This document shows, piece after piece, positions 52,122 to 62,346 of a stretch of DNA of 64,000 nt (the stretch's first letter is position 1; the number at the start of each line of letters is the position of its first letter). Made by a program: the position numbers and the translations under genes. Location of the stretch: positions 3,073,501 to 3,137,500 of the forward strand of contig NZ_CP087190.1 of NCBI RefSeq assembly GCF_024749165.1, written 5' to 3'. Below the pieces are notes generated by a model. That model saw nothing but the letters and a program-made list of their open reading frames with translations, was not told the DNA's origin and made no database searches. The stretch comes from Pseudomonas sp. B21-023 (lineage in GTDB: Bacteria > Pseudomonadota > Gammaproteobacteria > Pseudomonadales > Pseudomonadaceae).

Positions 52122-55100
52122 CTAGTGAAAGTCCCGGCTGCGCACATCCAGCCCCTGCAACAGTGGGCTGATATCTTCCAGGCGCCGGGCGATCAGGTGC
52201 CGTACCCCGCTCTCCTGCTCCAGCCGCCCGCTCACCTTGAGCAACTTCGAACCTACCAGTTCGCGCCGTTGGCGCTCGGCCAGGTCGCGCCAGACCACCA
52301 CGTTGACCATGCCATGCTCGTCCTCGAGGGTGACGAAGGTCACGCCACTGGCGGTCTGTGGTCGCTGGCGCCCGACCACGATGCCGGCGACGGCGATGCT
52401 GTCGCCATGCTCGACCCCTGCCAGCTCCCTTGAACTGCGACACCCCAGCGCGCGCAAGCGTGTCCGTAGCAGGGTCAGGGGATGCGGCCCGAGGGTGGTA
52501 CCCAGGGTGCCGTAGTCGGCTGCCAGATCTTCGGCAATGCTTGGTGTAGGCAAGGCCACCGCCTGTTCAAGTGTCGATTCGACTTCGGCGAACAACGGCA
52601 GCTGCGCCTGCACCCCCGCCACCTGCCAGCGCGCCTGGTGGCGGTCGCCGGCCAACCCGCGCAATGCCCCGGCGTCGGCCAGGCGTGCCCGGGCCCGGCC
52701 ATCGAGCCCGACGCGCAGGCACAAGTCCTCGACATCCCGCCAGGGGCGTAGCGCCCTCGCCTGCTCCAGGCGCCGGGCATCGTCCTCGCTGAAGCCGCGG
52801 ATCTGGCGCAGGCCCAGGCGGATGGCCAGTTCGTTCTCGCCCAGTGCCTCCAAGGTGCAATCCCACTCGCTATGGAACACATCCACCGGGCGCACTTCGA
52901 TGCCCTGGCGGCGCGCCTCCTGCAGCAACTGGTCGGGGCTGTAGAAGCCCATCGGCCAACTGTTGACCAGCGCACAGGTGAAGATCGCCGGCTCATGGCA
53001 CTTGAGCCAGCTGCTGGCGTAGCACAAAAGGGCAAAGCTGGCGGCGTGGGACTCGGGGAAGCCGTAGCTGCCAAAGCCCTTGATCTGCTCGAAGATACGC
53101 TCGGCAAAGGCCAGCTCGTAGCCATTGCGCAGCATGCCCGCGATCAGCCGCTCGCGGTGCGGTTCCAAGCCGCCATGGCGCTTCCATGCGGCCATGCTGC
53201 GACGCAACTGGTCGGCCTCGCCGGGGCTGTAGTCGGCGGCGACCATGGCCAGTTCCATCACCTGCTCCTGGAACAGCGGCACGCCCAGGGTGCGCTCGAA
53301 GACGGCCTTGAGCTTTTCCGATGGGTAGGTGACCGGCTCCTGCTTCAACCTGCGGCGCAGATATGGATGAACCATGTCGCCCTGGATCGGCCCGGGTCGC
53401 ACGATGGCCACCTCGATCACCAGGTCGTAGAACTTCTCCGGCTTGAGTCGGGGCAGCATGGCCATCTGCGCCCGCGACTCGATCTGGAACACGCCCATGG
53501 TCTCGGCGCGGCCGATCATGGCGTAGGTGGCTGGGTCTTCCTTGGGCAGCGTCGCCAGGGTGTACGCCTGCCCACGGTGTCGGGCGATCAGGTCGAAGCA
53601 GCGGCGCAGCGCGCTGAGCATGCCCAGCGCCAGCACGTCGACCTTGAGCAGGCCGACCATGTCCAGATCGTCCTTGTCCCACTGGATCACCGTGCGCTCG
53701 GCCATCGCCGCGTTCTCCACCGGCACCAGCTGGTCCAGCGGCTGCTCGGAGATGACGAAGCCCCCGGGGTGCTGCGACAGGTGTCGGGGAAAGCCGATCA
53801 GATCCCCCGCCAGCACCAGGATGCGCCGCAGCGACGGGCTGTGCGCATCGAACCCGGCCTCGGCCAGGCGAGCGGCATCAGGGATGCGGTCGCTCCAGCG
53901 CCCGCAGCACTTGGCCAGGGCGTCCACCTGGTCGGCCGGCAGGCCGAGCACCCGCGCCACGTCGCGCACCGCGCCGGCGGCATGGTAGCTGCTGACCACC
54001 GCGGTGAGCGCGGCACGGTGCCGGCCGTAGCGCTGGAACACGTACTGGATCACCTCTTCACGGCGCTCGTGCTCGAAATCCACATCGATGTCCGGCGGCT
54101 CGTTGCGCTCGCGGGAAAGGAAGCGCTCGAACAGCAGGCGGTGTTCCATGGGATCGAGCTCGGTGATGCCGAGGACGAAGCACACCACCGAGTTGGCCGC
54201 CGAGCCTCGCCCCTGGCAGAGGATGCGCTGGCGGCGGGCGAAGGCGACGATGTCGTGGACGGTGAGGAAGTAACTCTCGTAGCCCAGTTCCTCGATCAGC
54301 GCCAGCTCCCGCTCCAGCACCGCGTGGACCTGGTCGCTCGGGCCCTGGGGCCAGCGCTCGGGCAACCCTCGCCGGCACAGCTCGCGCAGCCAGCTGGCCG
54401 GGGTCTGCCCCTCGGGCACCAGTTCCCGTGGGTACTGGTAGTCCAGCTGGGACAGATCAAAGGTGCAGCGCTCGGCAACCTGCAGGGTCTGCGCCAGCAG
54501 ATCGTCGGGGTACAGCTCGTGCAACTGGTCGAGCGACCTCAGGTGACGCTCGCCATTGGCGAACAGAAAGCGCCCCGCCTCGGCGACCGCGCAATGTTCG
54601 CGGATGGCGGTCATGCAGTCCTGCAGCGCCCGCCGTCCGCGCACGTGCATGTGCACATCGCCGCAGGCCACCAACGGAAGATCGAGCCGCGCCCCCAGCG
54701 CGCGCAGGTGGGCCAGGCGCTGAGCGTCGTCGGCCCCGCGGTGCAGATGCACCGCCAGCCACAGGCGCCCGTCGAACAGGGGCTGCAGCCAGGCCCCGGC
54801 GCTGTCGTCCGGCTCGGCCACCCACAGCGCCAGCAAGCCCTGGTGATGGGCCTCGAGGTCCTCGACGAGCAACTGGTAGCTGCCCTTCTGCGAGCGCCGC
54901 CGGGCGCGGGTGATCAAGGCGCAGAGGTTTTGGTAGCCAGCAAGGTCCTGTGCCAGCAGGACCAGCTTCGGCCCCTGGTGCACCCGCACCTCGCTGCCGA
55001 CGATCAACCGCACCTGATGCTGCTTTGCCGCCTGCCAGGCCCGGACGATGCCCGCCAGGGTGCATTCGTCGGTGATCGCCAGGGCCTGGTAACCCTGCTC

Positions 55101-55196
55101 GCGGGCGCGGCGGAACAGCTCGTCGGCACTGGAGGCACCACGCTGGAAACTGAAGTTCGACAGGCAGTGCAGCTCGGCGTAGCCGGGGGCGCTCAT
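52122..55196 (-). CDS. dnaE2: Error-prone DNA polymerase DnaE2 (ImuC)
   Basis: A 1024-residue DnaE2-type polymerase. It has an N-terminal PHP domain ([27 protein letters not shown]), the polymerase palm acidic motif [29 protein letters not shown], a fingers region with [12 protein letters not shown], and C-terminal OB-fold ([20 protein letters not shown]). It carries out damage-induced mutagenesis with ImuA and ImuB. Overlaps imuB by 4 bp (ATGA) and is the last gene of the cassette. Confidence 0.93.
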   Translation of the reverse strand: MSAPGYAELHCLSNFSFQRGASSADELFRRAREQGYQALAITDECTLAGIVRAWQAAKQHQVRLIVGSEVRVHQGPKLVLLAQDLAGYQNLCALITRARRRSQKGSYQLLVEDLEAHHQGLLALWVAEPDDSAGAWLQPLFDGRLWLAVHLHRGADDAQRLAHLRALGARLDLPLVACGDVHMHVRGRRALQDCMTAIREHCAVAEAGRFLFANGERHLRSLDQLHELYPDDLLAQTLQVAERCTFDLSQLDYQYPRELVPEGQTPASWLRELCRRGLPERWPQGPSDQVHAVLERELALIEELGYESYFLTVHDIVAFARRQRILCQGRGSAANSVVCFVLGITELDPMEHRLLFERFLSRERNEPPDIDVDFEHERREEVIQYVFQRYGRHRAALTAVVSSYHAAGAVRDVARVLGLPADQVDALAKCCGRWSDRIPDAARLAEAGFDAHSPSLRRILVLAGDLIGFPRHLSQHPGGFVISEQPLDQLVPVENAAMAERTVIQWDKDDLDMVGLLKVDVLALGMLSALRRCFDLIARHRGQAYTLATLPKEDPATYAMIGRAETMGVFQIESRAQMAMLPRLKPEKFYDLVIEVAIVRPGPIQGDMVHPYLRRRLKQEPVTYPSEKLKAVFERTLGVPLFQEQVMELAMVAADYSPGEADQLRRSMAAWKRHGGLEPHRERLIAGMLRNGYELAFAERIFEQIKGFGSYGFPESHAASFALLCYASSWLKCHEPAIFTCALVNSWPMGFYSPDQLLQEARRQGIEVRPVDVFHSEWDCTLEALGENELAIRLGLRQIRGFSEDDARRLEQARALRPWRDVEDLCLRVGLDGRARARLADAGALRGLAGDRHQARWQVAGVQAQLPLFAEVESTLEQAVALPTPSIAEDLAADYGTLGTTLGPHPLTLLRTRLRALGCRSSRELAGVEHGDSIAVAGIVVGRQRPQTASGVTFVTLEDEHGMVNVVVWRDLAERQRRELVGSKLLKVSGRLEQESGVRHLIARRLEDISPLLQGLDVRSRDFH

Positions 55197-56611
55197 GCGA
55201 ACCAGCCTTGCAGCCACAACGGCCCCGGCGCCGCGAGGTCGCGGAAGGCCCAGCCGCGCAGGCCATCACGGGTTTCGATGCGGTAGTAGTCGCGCCGCAC
55301 ATCACCACCGTCCCACCAGCCGGACTCGATGCGCTCGGCCTGCCCGAGCAGTTGCAGGCCGGTCTCGGACAGCGCCTGAGGCACCGGCAGCAACCAGCCG
55401 GGACGCCGACCGGGGGCCATCACCAAATGGCCCTGCCCACCCTGCTCCACCCCTTGCCAGGCGCACTCGGGGCGATGATCGGCCTCGGCGCGCAAGCCCT
55501 TGACCGCGTCATCGCCCAGCCGCGCGCGCAGGCGCTCGCGCAGCTGGTCCCAGGGCTGAGCCTGTTGCGCACGAGGGTCGAACAGCGCCTGGTGCTGGGG
55601 CACGAACGGTGGCAGGTCGGCGGCCAGCAGCCGCAGGTTGCGCACCGGCGCCGGGATGCGCAGCGGCTCAAGGCGGCCACGGGCAAGCTCGAACAAGAGC
55701 GAGGCGTCGCGCTCGGCAGCCAACAGGCCGACCTTGAGCACGGTGTCCGCGCCTTCGGCATGCTCCAGGTGCAGTTCGAAACGCTGCACGCCACAGTCAC
55801 GCCCGGCGAGAAATGCCGCCAGGTCGTGAATGAGACGACGCAGGGGGAAAAGCAGGGCCTGGTGTGATTCGACGTCGAAGTTCAGCTCCAGGCGCGCCTC
55901 GAAACGGTCGGGCGGCTGGTAGAAACCCAGCCCCAGGCTGCGCAAACCAAGCAGTTGGTCCAGGTGCAACTGCACCTGGGCACTGAAGCGCCTGGCCAAG
56001 GCATCACGGGGCAGCGCCAGCACCTGTCCGAGGCGGCGCAGGCCCATGCGGATGAAGGCTTCGGCTGCCTCACTGGGCAGGCCGACACGCTCGACGGGCA
56101 TGTCGAGCAAGGCAGCGCGGGTCGCCTGCGGGCAAGTCAGTGCCAGGCCATCGTGACCGTTGGCGAGCATTCTCGCCGCCACCGGGTTGCTGGCCACGAC
56201 GATACGCTGGCGCAAGCCGAGTGCCGCCAGTTCCTGGCGCAGGCGCGCCTCGAACGACGGCCACGGGCCGAACAGCTGCAGACTCGAGCCTACCTCCAGC
56301 AGCAGCGCACGGGGATAGTGCAGGCTGACCTGGGCGCTGAAACGGTAGGCCCAGGCCGCGAGCAGCTGCTGCAACTGCTCGAGACGCGCCGGCTCGACCT
56401 CGACGCAGGTGAAACCGTCGGCCAGGGCGCGGGCGGCGGTCAGGGCCTGCCCGGCGCGCAGGCCCAGCGCACTGGCCGCCGGGTTGACCGCCCGCAGCAC
56501 GCGGCGCTGGGGCGGCCCGCCGAGCAGCACCAGCGGCGCCTCGGGGTCGTCACGTTCGCGCAGGACAGTGTCCAGCGCCAGCTGGGGTAACAGGATGCAG
56601 GCCCAGAGCAT
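55193..56611 (-). CDS. imuB: ImuB, inactive Y-family polymerase-like protein
   Basis: A 472-residue Y-family fold lacking the catalytic acidic residues at the N-terminus ([17 protein letters not shown] instead of a D-x-D-type core). ImuB links DnaE2 to the sliding clamp. Second in the operon lexA2-imuA-imuB-dnaE2; 6-bp gap to imuA. Confidence 0.9.
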   Translation of the reverse strand: MLWACILLPQLALDTVLRERDDPEAPLVLLGGPPQRRVLRAVNPAASALGLRAGQALTAARALADGFTCVEVEPARLEQLQQLLAAWAYRFSAQVSLHYPRALLLEVGSSLQLFGPWPSFEARLRQELAALGLRQRIVVASNPVAARMLANGHDGLALTCPQATRAALLDMPVERVGLPSEAAEAFIRMGLRRLGQVLALPRDALARRFSAQVQLHLDQLLGLRSLGLGFYQPPDRFEARLELNFDVESHQALLFPLRRLIHDLAAFLAGRDCGVQRFELHLEHAEGADTVLKVGLLAAERDASLLFELARGRLEPLRIPAPVRNLRLLAADLPPFVPQHQALFDPRAQQAQPWDQLRERLRARLGDDAVKGLRAEADHRPECAWQGVEQGGQGHLVMAPGRRPGWLLPVPQALSETGLQLLGQAERIESGWWDGGDVRRDYYRIETRDGLRGWAFRDLAAPGPLWLQGWFA

Positions 56612-56617
56612 GGTGCA

Positions 56618-57238
56618 TCACCCCTGCCCAGGGCAGGCGATGGGTGCGGCAGGTGGCAGGCCACCCCGGCACTTGAGCACGCGCCATTGTGCCGGGCGCA
56701 GGTCGAGGGCGATGCGCAGGGCGGCAGGCGATGGGTTCAGCGCGGCCTGCCGCGGACGACAGGCGAATGCCAGCGCGTTGCCGGTTTCCGCGGCCACTTG
56801 CAAACGCCGCAGCGCCCGATCATCGGCACGCTCCGGCCAACACAACACCGCCGCGCAACTGCCCGAGCGCAGGCACTGCTCGGCTGCCCACAGGGCATCG
56901 CCGGCCTCGGCGTCAACCTGCACCAGCCAGCGCAGGTCCACCCCGGCGGCCTGCCAGGCCGGCGCATAAGGGATGAACGGCGGCGCCACCAGCACCACCC
57001 TCTGCCCTTCCCCGCTCAGCCGGGCGAGCGTGGGCCAGAGCAACTGCAACTCACCGCAGCCGGGGCTGGCCAGCAGCAGCTCGCTGAGCGACGCCGCCGG
57101 CCAACCGCCTTCCGGCAGCCGACCATCGAGGGCGGCATGCCCGGTGGGCTGCAGGCCCTGCGGACGCGCCTGGGCCTGCCGCCCACGCCATACCTGGCGC
57201 TGATCGAGCAGCCGGTCGAGTTCGACCACCGCGCCCAT
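56618..57238 (-). CDS. imuA: ImuA, SOS mutagenesis accessory protein
   Basis: A 206-residue SulA/RecA-like protein of the ImuA family (GHAALDGRLPEGGWPAASLS, LVAPPFIPYAPAW, CLRSGSCAAVLCWPE). It shares one base with the lexA2 stop, so translation is coupled. Works with ImuB and DnaE2 in induced mutagenesis. Confidence 0.88.
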   Translation of the reverse strand: MGAVVELDRLLDQRQVWRGRQAQARPQGLQPTGHAALDGRLPEGGWPAASLSELLLASPGCGELQLLWPTLARLSGEGQRVVLVAPPFIPYAPAWQAAGVDLRWLVQVDAEAGDALWAAEQCLRSGSCAAVLCWPERADDRALRRLQVAAETGNALAFACRPRQAALNPSPAALRIALDLRPAQWRVLKCRGGLPPAAPIACPGQG

Positions 57239-57846
57239 CAGTCACGCCTCAGCAAGCCGCAGAACACGCCTTCGATGAAGAACTCGCGCTCGGGGCTCAC
57301 GTCGATGGGGGCATAGGCCGGGTTGCGCGGCAGCAGCCGATAGCCGTCGCGGGTGCGCTGCAGGCGCTTGATGGTCACCTCGCCGTCGAGCCGGGCGACC
57401 ACGATCTGCCCGTCGCGGGCCTCGCCCTGCTGGCGAATGCCGACCAGGTCGCCATCGAAGATGCCGTCGTCGACCATCGAGTTGCCGCGCACCTTGAGCA
57501 GGTAGTCGGGGGTACGCCGAAACAGGCTGGGGTCGAGCAGCAACTGCTCGTGGATGTCGAGGTCGGGCCCGATCGGCGCACCGGCGGCGACCTGGCCGAG
57601 CACCGGCACTTCGAGGATCTCGGGCCGACGCAACGGCTCGGCCAGGCGGATACCCCGCGCCTGGTTGGGCGTGACGTCGATGAAGCCGCCCTGGCTCAGG
57701 GCGGTGATGTGCTTGCGCGCCACGCTGCGCGAAGCGAAACCGAAGCGCTCGGCGATGTCGGCCAGCGACGGCGGCTGGCCTTGATCGGTGATGCGCTCGC
57801 GGATGAATTCGAGGATGGCGCGGCGTTTGGGGGATAAATTGTCCAT
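57238..57846 (-). CDS. lexA2: LexA2 SOS repressor
   Basis: A 202-residue LexA. N-terminal winged HTH (about 1-65); cleavage site Ala88-Gly89 in VAAGAP; catalytic Ser123 (GNSM) and Lys160 (TIKRL). It represses its own operon through a GTAC-N4-GTGC box, the P. putida LexA2 site, and self-cleaves on RecA activation. The start at 57846 fits the family; the box ends just 3 bases upstream of it, so the transcript may be leaderless. Confidence 0.92.
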   Translation of the reverse strand: MDNLSPKRRAILEFIRERITDQGQPPSLADIAERFGFASRSVARKHITALSQGGFIDVTPNQARGIRLAEPLRRPEILEVPVLGQVAAGAPIGPDLDIHEQLLLDPSLFRRTPDYLLKVRGNSMVDDGIFDGDLVGIRQQGEARDGQIVVARLDGEVTIKRLQRTRDGYRLLPRNPAYAPIDVSPEREFFIEGVFCGLLRRD

Positions 57847-57849
57847 GGA

Positions 57850-57861
57850 GCACATTTGTAC
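57850..57861 (-). promoter_or_regulatory. LexA2 operator GTACAAATGTGC
   Basis: Exact match to GTAC-N4-GTGC, the motif described for P. putida LexA2, on the minus strand ending 3 bases before the lexA2 start. The -10-like TACAAAT lies within it. Confidence 0.88.
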
Positions 57862-57927
57862 TCTTTTCCACAAAAACTGAACAGCCCCCTTCGTCGGCCG
57901 CCTGGATGTCGCCTATTTACCGACTAT

Positions 57928-59340
57928 CTAAGGCACTACGCTTGGGGCTTGCTGTTTGATCGGCAGTTCAATGGTGAAGACCGTGCCCTCTCCAACCTGA
58001 CTACGGACGGATATATGCCCGCTGTGTTTTTTTATAATGCCGTAGGACAGAGAGAGCCCTAACCCGGTCCCCTGGCCGACAGGCTTGGTCGTAAAGAACG
58101 GATCGAAGACCTTCTGCAGATGCTCCGGCGCAATTCCTGACCCCGTATCCGCTACCTCGATCCAGACACTGGCGTCCAGCTGGCCGGTGCTCAAGGTGAT
58201 GGTGCCGCGCTCAGAGCCCATCGCCTGTGCCGCGTTGACCAGCAGGTTGAGAATCACCTGGTTGATCTGCGACGGCAGGCACTCGACATCGGGCAACGGC
58301 TGGTACCGCTTGATCACATCGGCCTTGTACTTGAGCTCGCTGGCGACGATGTTCACCGTGGAGTCAATGCCCTGCAACAAGTTGGCCGATTGCCACTGCT
58401 GCGCACTGTCGACGCGCGAAAAGTCCTTGAGGTCCTTGACGATCTGCGCAACGCGGCCAATCCCTTCCTTGGACTCCTTGATCAGCACAGGAATGTCTTC
58501 CCTCAGGAAATCCAGTTCGGTCTGCTCGCGCAGCCTCTGCAATGCCGCGCTGACTTCACTGGCGCCCAGGCCCTGCTCGGCATGGCGATAGGCATCAAGC
58601 ATCGTCGCCAGTTGCTGGAAATACCCCTCCAGGGTACCGAGATTGGATGACACGAACCCGATCGGGTTGTTGATCTCATGCGCTACGCCGGCAGCCATCT
58701 GGCCCAACGATGCAAGCTTTTCCGACTGCACAAGCTGGCTTTCCAGTTGCTTGCGCTCGTCGATTTCACGCTGCAGTGCCTCGCTGGCATGCTTCAGCTC
58801 ATGGGTGCGCTGCTCAACCCGCTGTTCGAGCTGGTGCATTTTCAATGAGGCACGCTGGGTCATTTCCCATTTGGTCAACAAGGTGCTGGCCATCTGCTGG
58901 ACCTCGATGTTGTCGAAGGGTTTTTTCAGGATCAGCAAACGGTCGTGGGCGCGCAGTCGGTCGAGCAGTTCGTCCCAGGAGTAATCCGAATATGCGGTGC
59001 ACACCACCACCTGCAACTGGGGGTCCTCCTGCCACAGGTGCTCGATAGTTTTGGCGCCATCCCAGCCATCTGGCATACGCATGTCGACAAAAGCCAGCGC
59101 ATAGGGCTTCTGGGCCTGCAGCGCGCGCTTAAGCAAACCGAGGCCTTCCTCGCCACCGTAGGCCGAATCGAGTTCGAACACCGGTCCTTCCTGCTTGGCC
59201 GGTTCGCCGAACAACAGCGCCTCCATCTCGTCGAGTTCGGCGTTCTTCAGCCTGATCGGGGCCAGGACTTTGCGAAAGTCTTCGTGGATCGAAGGCATGT
59301 CGTCGATCAGCAGAATGCGGCGATTGGCCAGGTCACTCAT
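57928..59340 (-). CDS. Response-regulator/histidine-kinase hybrid
   Basis: A 470-residue protein: an N-terminal receiver ([12 protein letters not shown], phospho-acceptor Asp86 in FVDMRMPDG), with an insert around 30-65 longer than in typical receivers, a coiled coil (about 165-205), the H-box with His221 ([12 protein letters not shown]), and an HATPase with [11 protein letters not shown] and DTGSGI...[11 protein letters not shown]. Its start overlaps the upstream kinase by 4 bp. It probably receives phosphate from that kinase and passes it to the divergent response regulator. Confidence 0.88.
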   Translation of the reverse strand: MSDLANRRILLIDDMPSIHEDFRKVLAPIRLKNAELDEMEALLFGEPAKQEGPVFELDSAYGGEEGLGLLKRALQAQKPYALAFVDMRMPDGWDGAKTIEHLWQEDPQLQVVVCTAYSDYSWDELLDRLRAHDRLLILKKPFDNIEVQQMASTLLTKWEMTQRASLKMHQLEQRVEQRTHELKHASEALQREIDERKQLESQLVQSEKLASLGQMAAGVAHEINNPIGFVSSNLGTLEGYFQQLATMLDAYRHAEQGLGASEVSAALQRLREQTELDFLREDIPVLIKESKEGIGRVAQIVKDLKDFSRVDSAQQWQSANLLQGIDSTVNIVASELKYKADVIKRYQPLPDVECLPSQINQVILNLLVNAAQAMGSERGTITLSTGQLDASVWIEVADTGSGIAPEHLQKVFDPFFTTKPVGQGTGLGLSLSYGIIKKHSGHISVRSQVGEGTVFTIELPIKQQAPSVVP

Positions 59341-61151
59341 GCAGGCTCCGTTACCGCGATCAGCGGAATTCGCAGGGTGAAAAGCGCCCCCAGGCCTGGG
59401 CCATCGCTATGAGCCGTCAAATGGCCGTTCATCTCGATGGCAGCCAGGGCGCAACTATGCAAACCGAATCCGTGCCCATCCTTGCGGGTGGTGAAGCCGT
59501 GGGCAAAAATCTTCTGCAGGTTTTCCGGGATGATGCCTTCGCCTTCATCCAGCACGCTCATCTCCAGGAATTCACCCTCGATGATCCTTGTCTTGAGCGT
59601 CATGGTCCGATGTTCGTTGCCCAGACCCGACATGGCGTATTTTGCGTTGCTGATGAGATTGATCAGGATCAACAGCAGCCGATGTCGGTCACCCATTACC
59701 TGCGGTACATCGCCGAAGTCGCGCAACACCGACACCTGATGCCGAGTCAGCGCCCCCGCGTTCATGCGTAGTGCGTCCTCGATCAGCTCGTGGATTGACA
59801 GCGGCTCGGGCACGCTCTTGGCACCGGCGTAGGATTGCTGGGTGGCCACCACCTCCTTGATATGGTCGACGCTCTTGTTCATCCTCTCCAGCTCGACCAC
59901 GATGCCGCGCTGCTCCTGGGTAATAGCCTCGGCCACCTGGTTGAGATAGCCGGGAAGCAACTTGCCCTTGGGGTCCTCGGTGATGAATCGGCCCAGGTCA
60001 TCGGCATGTTCATCGATCAGTTGCACAGCCCTGCCCAAGCCCGTGGTCTTGCTGCTGCGCAGAATGCGGGCAATCAGTTCGCAGGAGGTGTTCACACTGT
60101 TCAGTACGTTGCCCACGTTGTGCAGCACATTGGTGGCGATCTCCGCCATGCCAGCCTGGCGCGCGGCGCTGAACAGCTCACTCTGGGCGTTCCTGAGCTC
60201 CCGGGTGCGGTCCTCGACCCGTTGCTCCAGGACTTCGTTGGCGGCCTGCAAGGCGCTGTTGACCCGTCGCACTTCTGCGAAGCTTCGCAACAGCATCATG
60301 GCCAGACCCACCACGGACAGTGCCAGCAGGCCCGACAGCCACAAGGTATACAAGTGATACCTGCGATCGCTCTTCTCGACCTGCTGCTGATCGTGGTCCA
60401 GCAGACTGGTCAGGCTGTCCAGCCGCTCGGCTACGGGAATTGCCTCGATGTCTTCGAGCAGTCGGTTGACGATGGGCTGCTCACGCAGAATCAATGCCAC
60501 ATGGCTACTCAGCAGCCTCACAGGCGTCTGAAACTCCTCCGGCAGGTTCTGCACGTTGACGGCTAATGCACCCAACCCGACTTCAATCTCTGCGGCCTTG
60601 TCCGCAGAGGTTACCTGGGCGAATTCCAGAGCGCTGAGCAACAGGTCGTAGGTGTCGGTGGCAAAATCGTGCACTTCCTTCCGATCGGGGTCGGGCACCT
60701 TGCCCAATTGGGCCTGCACGCTGTCTTCGGCCGCGGGCAGGAACGCCAGCGAATTGCGCAGCAGCGCATTGTGCGACTTGAATTGCTCCACCAGCCGCGC
60801 CTTTTCTCCCAGCGACGCGAGGAAACCATCATGGGCATCGCGCCACTGGCCCGAGTCGTTGCGCCCCTGATCTGCCTCCTGGCTGTCGAAGCGTGCCCAT
60901 AGCCGCTTCATCTCCTTGAGTGGTGCTACCAGCGGGTCGTAGTCGTGGGCAAGGGCCACGCGGGCCTTGAGCATCTCGTTTTCCCACAGGGCATCCTGCT
61001 GCTTGAGCTGACGGATCAGGTCGCGGGACTCGTTGTAGGCTTGGGTCAGCTCCGAACCGGAATTGAGATACAGGAACCCCAGCGTGGCGGAAAGCGTCAG
61101 GACCACGCCACTGAGCAACAGCAGGCTGCCACGCCGTGTGATCGTTTTCAT
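59337..61151 (-). CDS. Membrane histidine kinase with DAHL-type sensor
   Basis: A 604-residue kinase: TM1 near residues 10-28, a large helical periplasmic domain of the DAHL type (about 30-265), TM2 near 268-288, coiled coil, a dimerisation region with NVLHNVGNVLNSV as the phospho-acceptor His, and HATPase (NLISNAKYAMS, DEGEGI, GFGLHSCALAA). It overlaps the peroxidase gene upstream and the hybrid kinase downstream by 4 bp each. Confidence 0.88.
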   Translation of the reverse strand: MKTITRRGSLLLLSGVVLTLSATLGFLYLNSGSELTQAYNESRDLIRQLKQQDALWENEMLKARVALAHDYDPLVAPLKEMKRLWARFDSQEADQGRNDSGQWRDAHDGFLASLGEKARLVEQFKSHNALLRNSLAFLPAAEDSVQAQLGKVPDPDRKEVHDFATDTYDLLLSALEFAQVTSADKAAEIEVGLGALAVNVQNLPEEFQTPVRLLSSHVALILREQPIVNRLLEDIEAIPVAERLDSLTSLLDHDQQQVEKSDRRYHLYTLWLSGLLALSVVGLAMMLLRSFAEVRRVNSALQAANEVLEQRVEDRTRELRNAQSELFSAARQAGMAEIATNVLHNVGNVLNSVNTSCELIARILRSSKTTGLGRAVQLIDEHADDLGRFITEDPKGKLLPGYLNQVAEAITQEQRGIVVELERMNKSVDHIKEVVATQQSYAGAKSVPEPLSIHELIEDALRMNAGALTRHQVSVLRDFGDVPQVMGDRHRLLLILINLISNAKYAMSGLGNEHRTMTLKTRIIEGEFLEMSVLDEGEGIIPENLQKIFAHGFTTRKDGHGFGLHSCALAAIEMNGHLTAHSDGPGLGALFTLRIPLIAVTEPA

Positions 61152-62155
61152 GGTGTGTCTGTCCCTGCCCTGTCACCGGTGAGGGTCTTGAGGAACAGCA
61201 CGATCAAGGCCCGGTCCTCCTCACTTGGCACACGCCCCAGCTGGTACTGGAACATGACCTCGACCGCGCGCTCGAGCGTGGGCGCCGCACCATCATGGAA
61301 GTAGGGCGCGGTCATCGCCACGTTGCGCAGGCTCGGTACCTTGAAGACGCTCCGGTCGGCTTCATCGCCGGTGACGTTGAAGCGGCCCTGGTCCGCGGCT
61401 GTGGGATTGCCGCGGTCAGCGAGATAATCGCCGAAGACGCCAAATTTCTGGAACATGTTGCCGCCAATGTTCACGCCCTGGTGGCACGCGATGCAGCCAT
61501 AGTCCTTGAAACGCTCGTAGCCGTATTTTTCTTGCCGGGTAAGCGCCTCGGTGTTGCCCTGCAGGTAGCGGTCGAACCGCGAGCCGGGTGTCAGCAAGGT
61601 CCGTTCATAGTTGGCAAGGGCGTCAAGGATGTTGGCCTTCGTCACGGCATCGGCATAGGCATTGATGAACGCATGGCGGTAGCGGTCGTCGCTGGCGATG
61701 CGTTGCACGATCACCCCCCAATCCCCACCCATCTCATGGGCACTGGTGATCACGGTATTGCCTTGCTCCTCGAGCGACTCGACCCGGCCATCCCAGAATT
61801 GACGGAAATTGAGGCTGGCATTGAACACCGTCGGGGTGTTCAGCGACAGTGGCTGACCATCGGCCCCTATCGAAAACGCCCTATCGTCGGCCCCGTACTT
61901 ATCGGGACGATGACAACTGGCACACGAAAGGCTGCTGTTGAGCGACAGCCGCACGTCGTTGAACAACTGGCGCCCTAATTCGACACGCTCAGGCTCCAGT
62001 GTCGGAATCGGCGGCAGAGGCTTGAGGGGCTCATCCAGAGGCTCGGCCCCGGCGCCCGCACACAGGCAGAGCATCACCAGCAAGCGCCAGCAGCCTCGGG
62101 ATCGCGCATAACGCCAGCTGATGTGGGAATGGCGACAGGTATTGGGCTCGATCAT
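61148..62155 (-). CDS. Di-haem cytochrome c peroxidase family protein
   Basis: A 335-residue periplasmic protein with a signal segment (LLVMLCLCAGAGA) and two haem-binding motifs, CASCH at 78-82 and CIACH at 221-225. Family enzymes reduce H2O2 (CcpA) or oxidise aromatic groups (MauG). Being first in an operon with two kinases suggests a sensing or redox-signal role rather than simple detoxification. Confidence 0.87.
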   Translation of the reverse strand: MIEPNTCRHSHISWRYARSRGCWRLLVMLCLCAGAGAEPLDEPLKPLPPIPTLEPERVELGRQLFNDVRLSLNSSLSCASCHRPDKYGADDRAFSIGADGQPLSLNTPTVFNASLNFRQFWDGRVESLEEQGNTVITSAHEMGGDWGVIVQRIASDDRYRHAFINAYADAVTKANILDALANYERTLLTPGSRFDRYLQGNTEALTRQEKYGYERFKDYGCIACHQGVNIGGNMFQKFGVFGDYLADRGNPTAADQGRFNVTGDEADRSVFKVPSLRNVAMTAPYFHDGAAPTLERAVEVMFQYQLGRVPSEEDRALIVLFLKTLTGDRAGTDTP

Positions 62156-62346
62156 CCGGGAAGTCCTTTATCCCTTGGCTGACAAGTGCACAAAAGGGTG
62201 CCCCCATCAGATTAGATGCCGTTGGTACTCTTTGCCTGCCATTCACCCGGCATTCCTGCAACGCCCATGGCGTAAAAAATGATCTAGCCTTTGCCTTGGC
62301 GCGCTTCGGTGATGCGCGTCCATGGACCGACTGGGAGAGGCCCGCC

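Noticed and set aside
52872..55286. An 804-codon open frame on the plus strand
   Set aside because: Antisense shadow of dnaE2, with low-complexity Gly/His/Gln composition.
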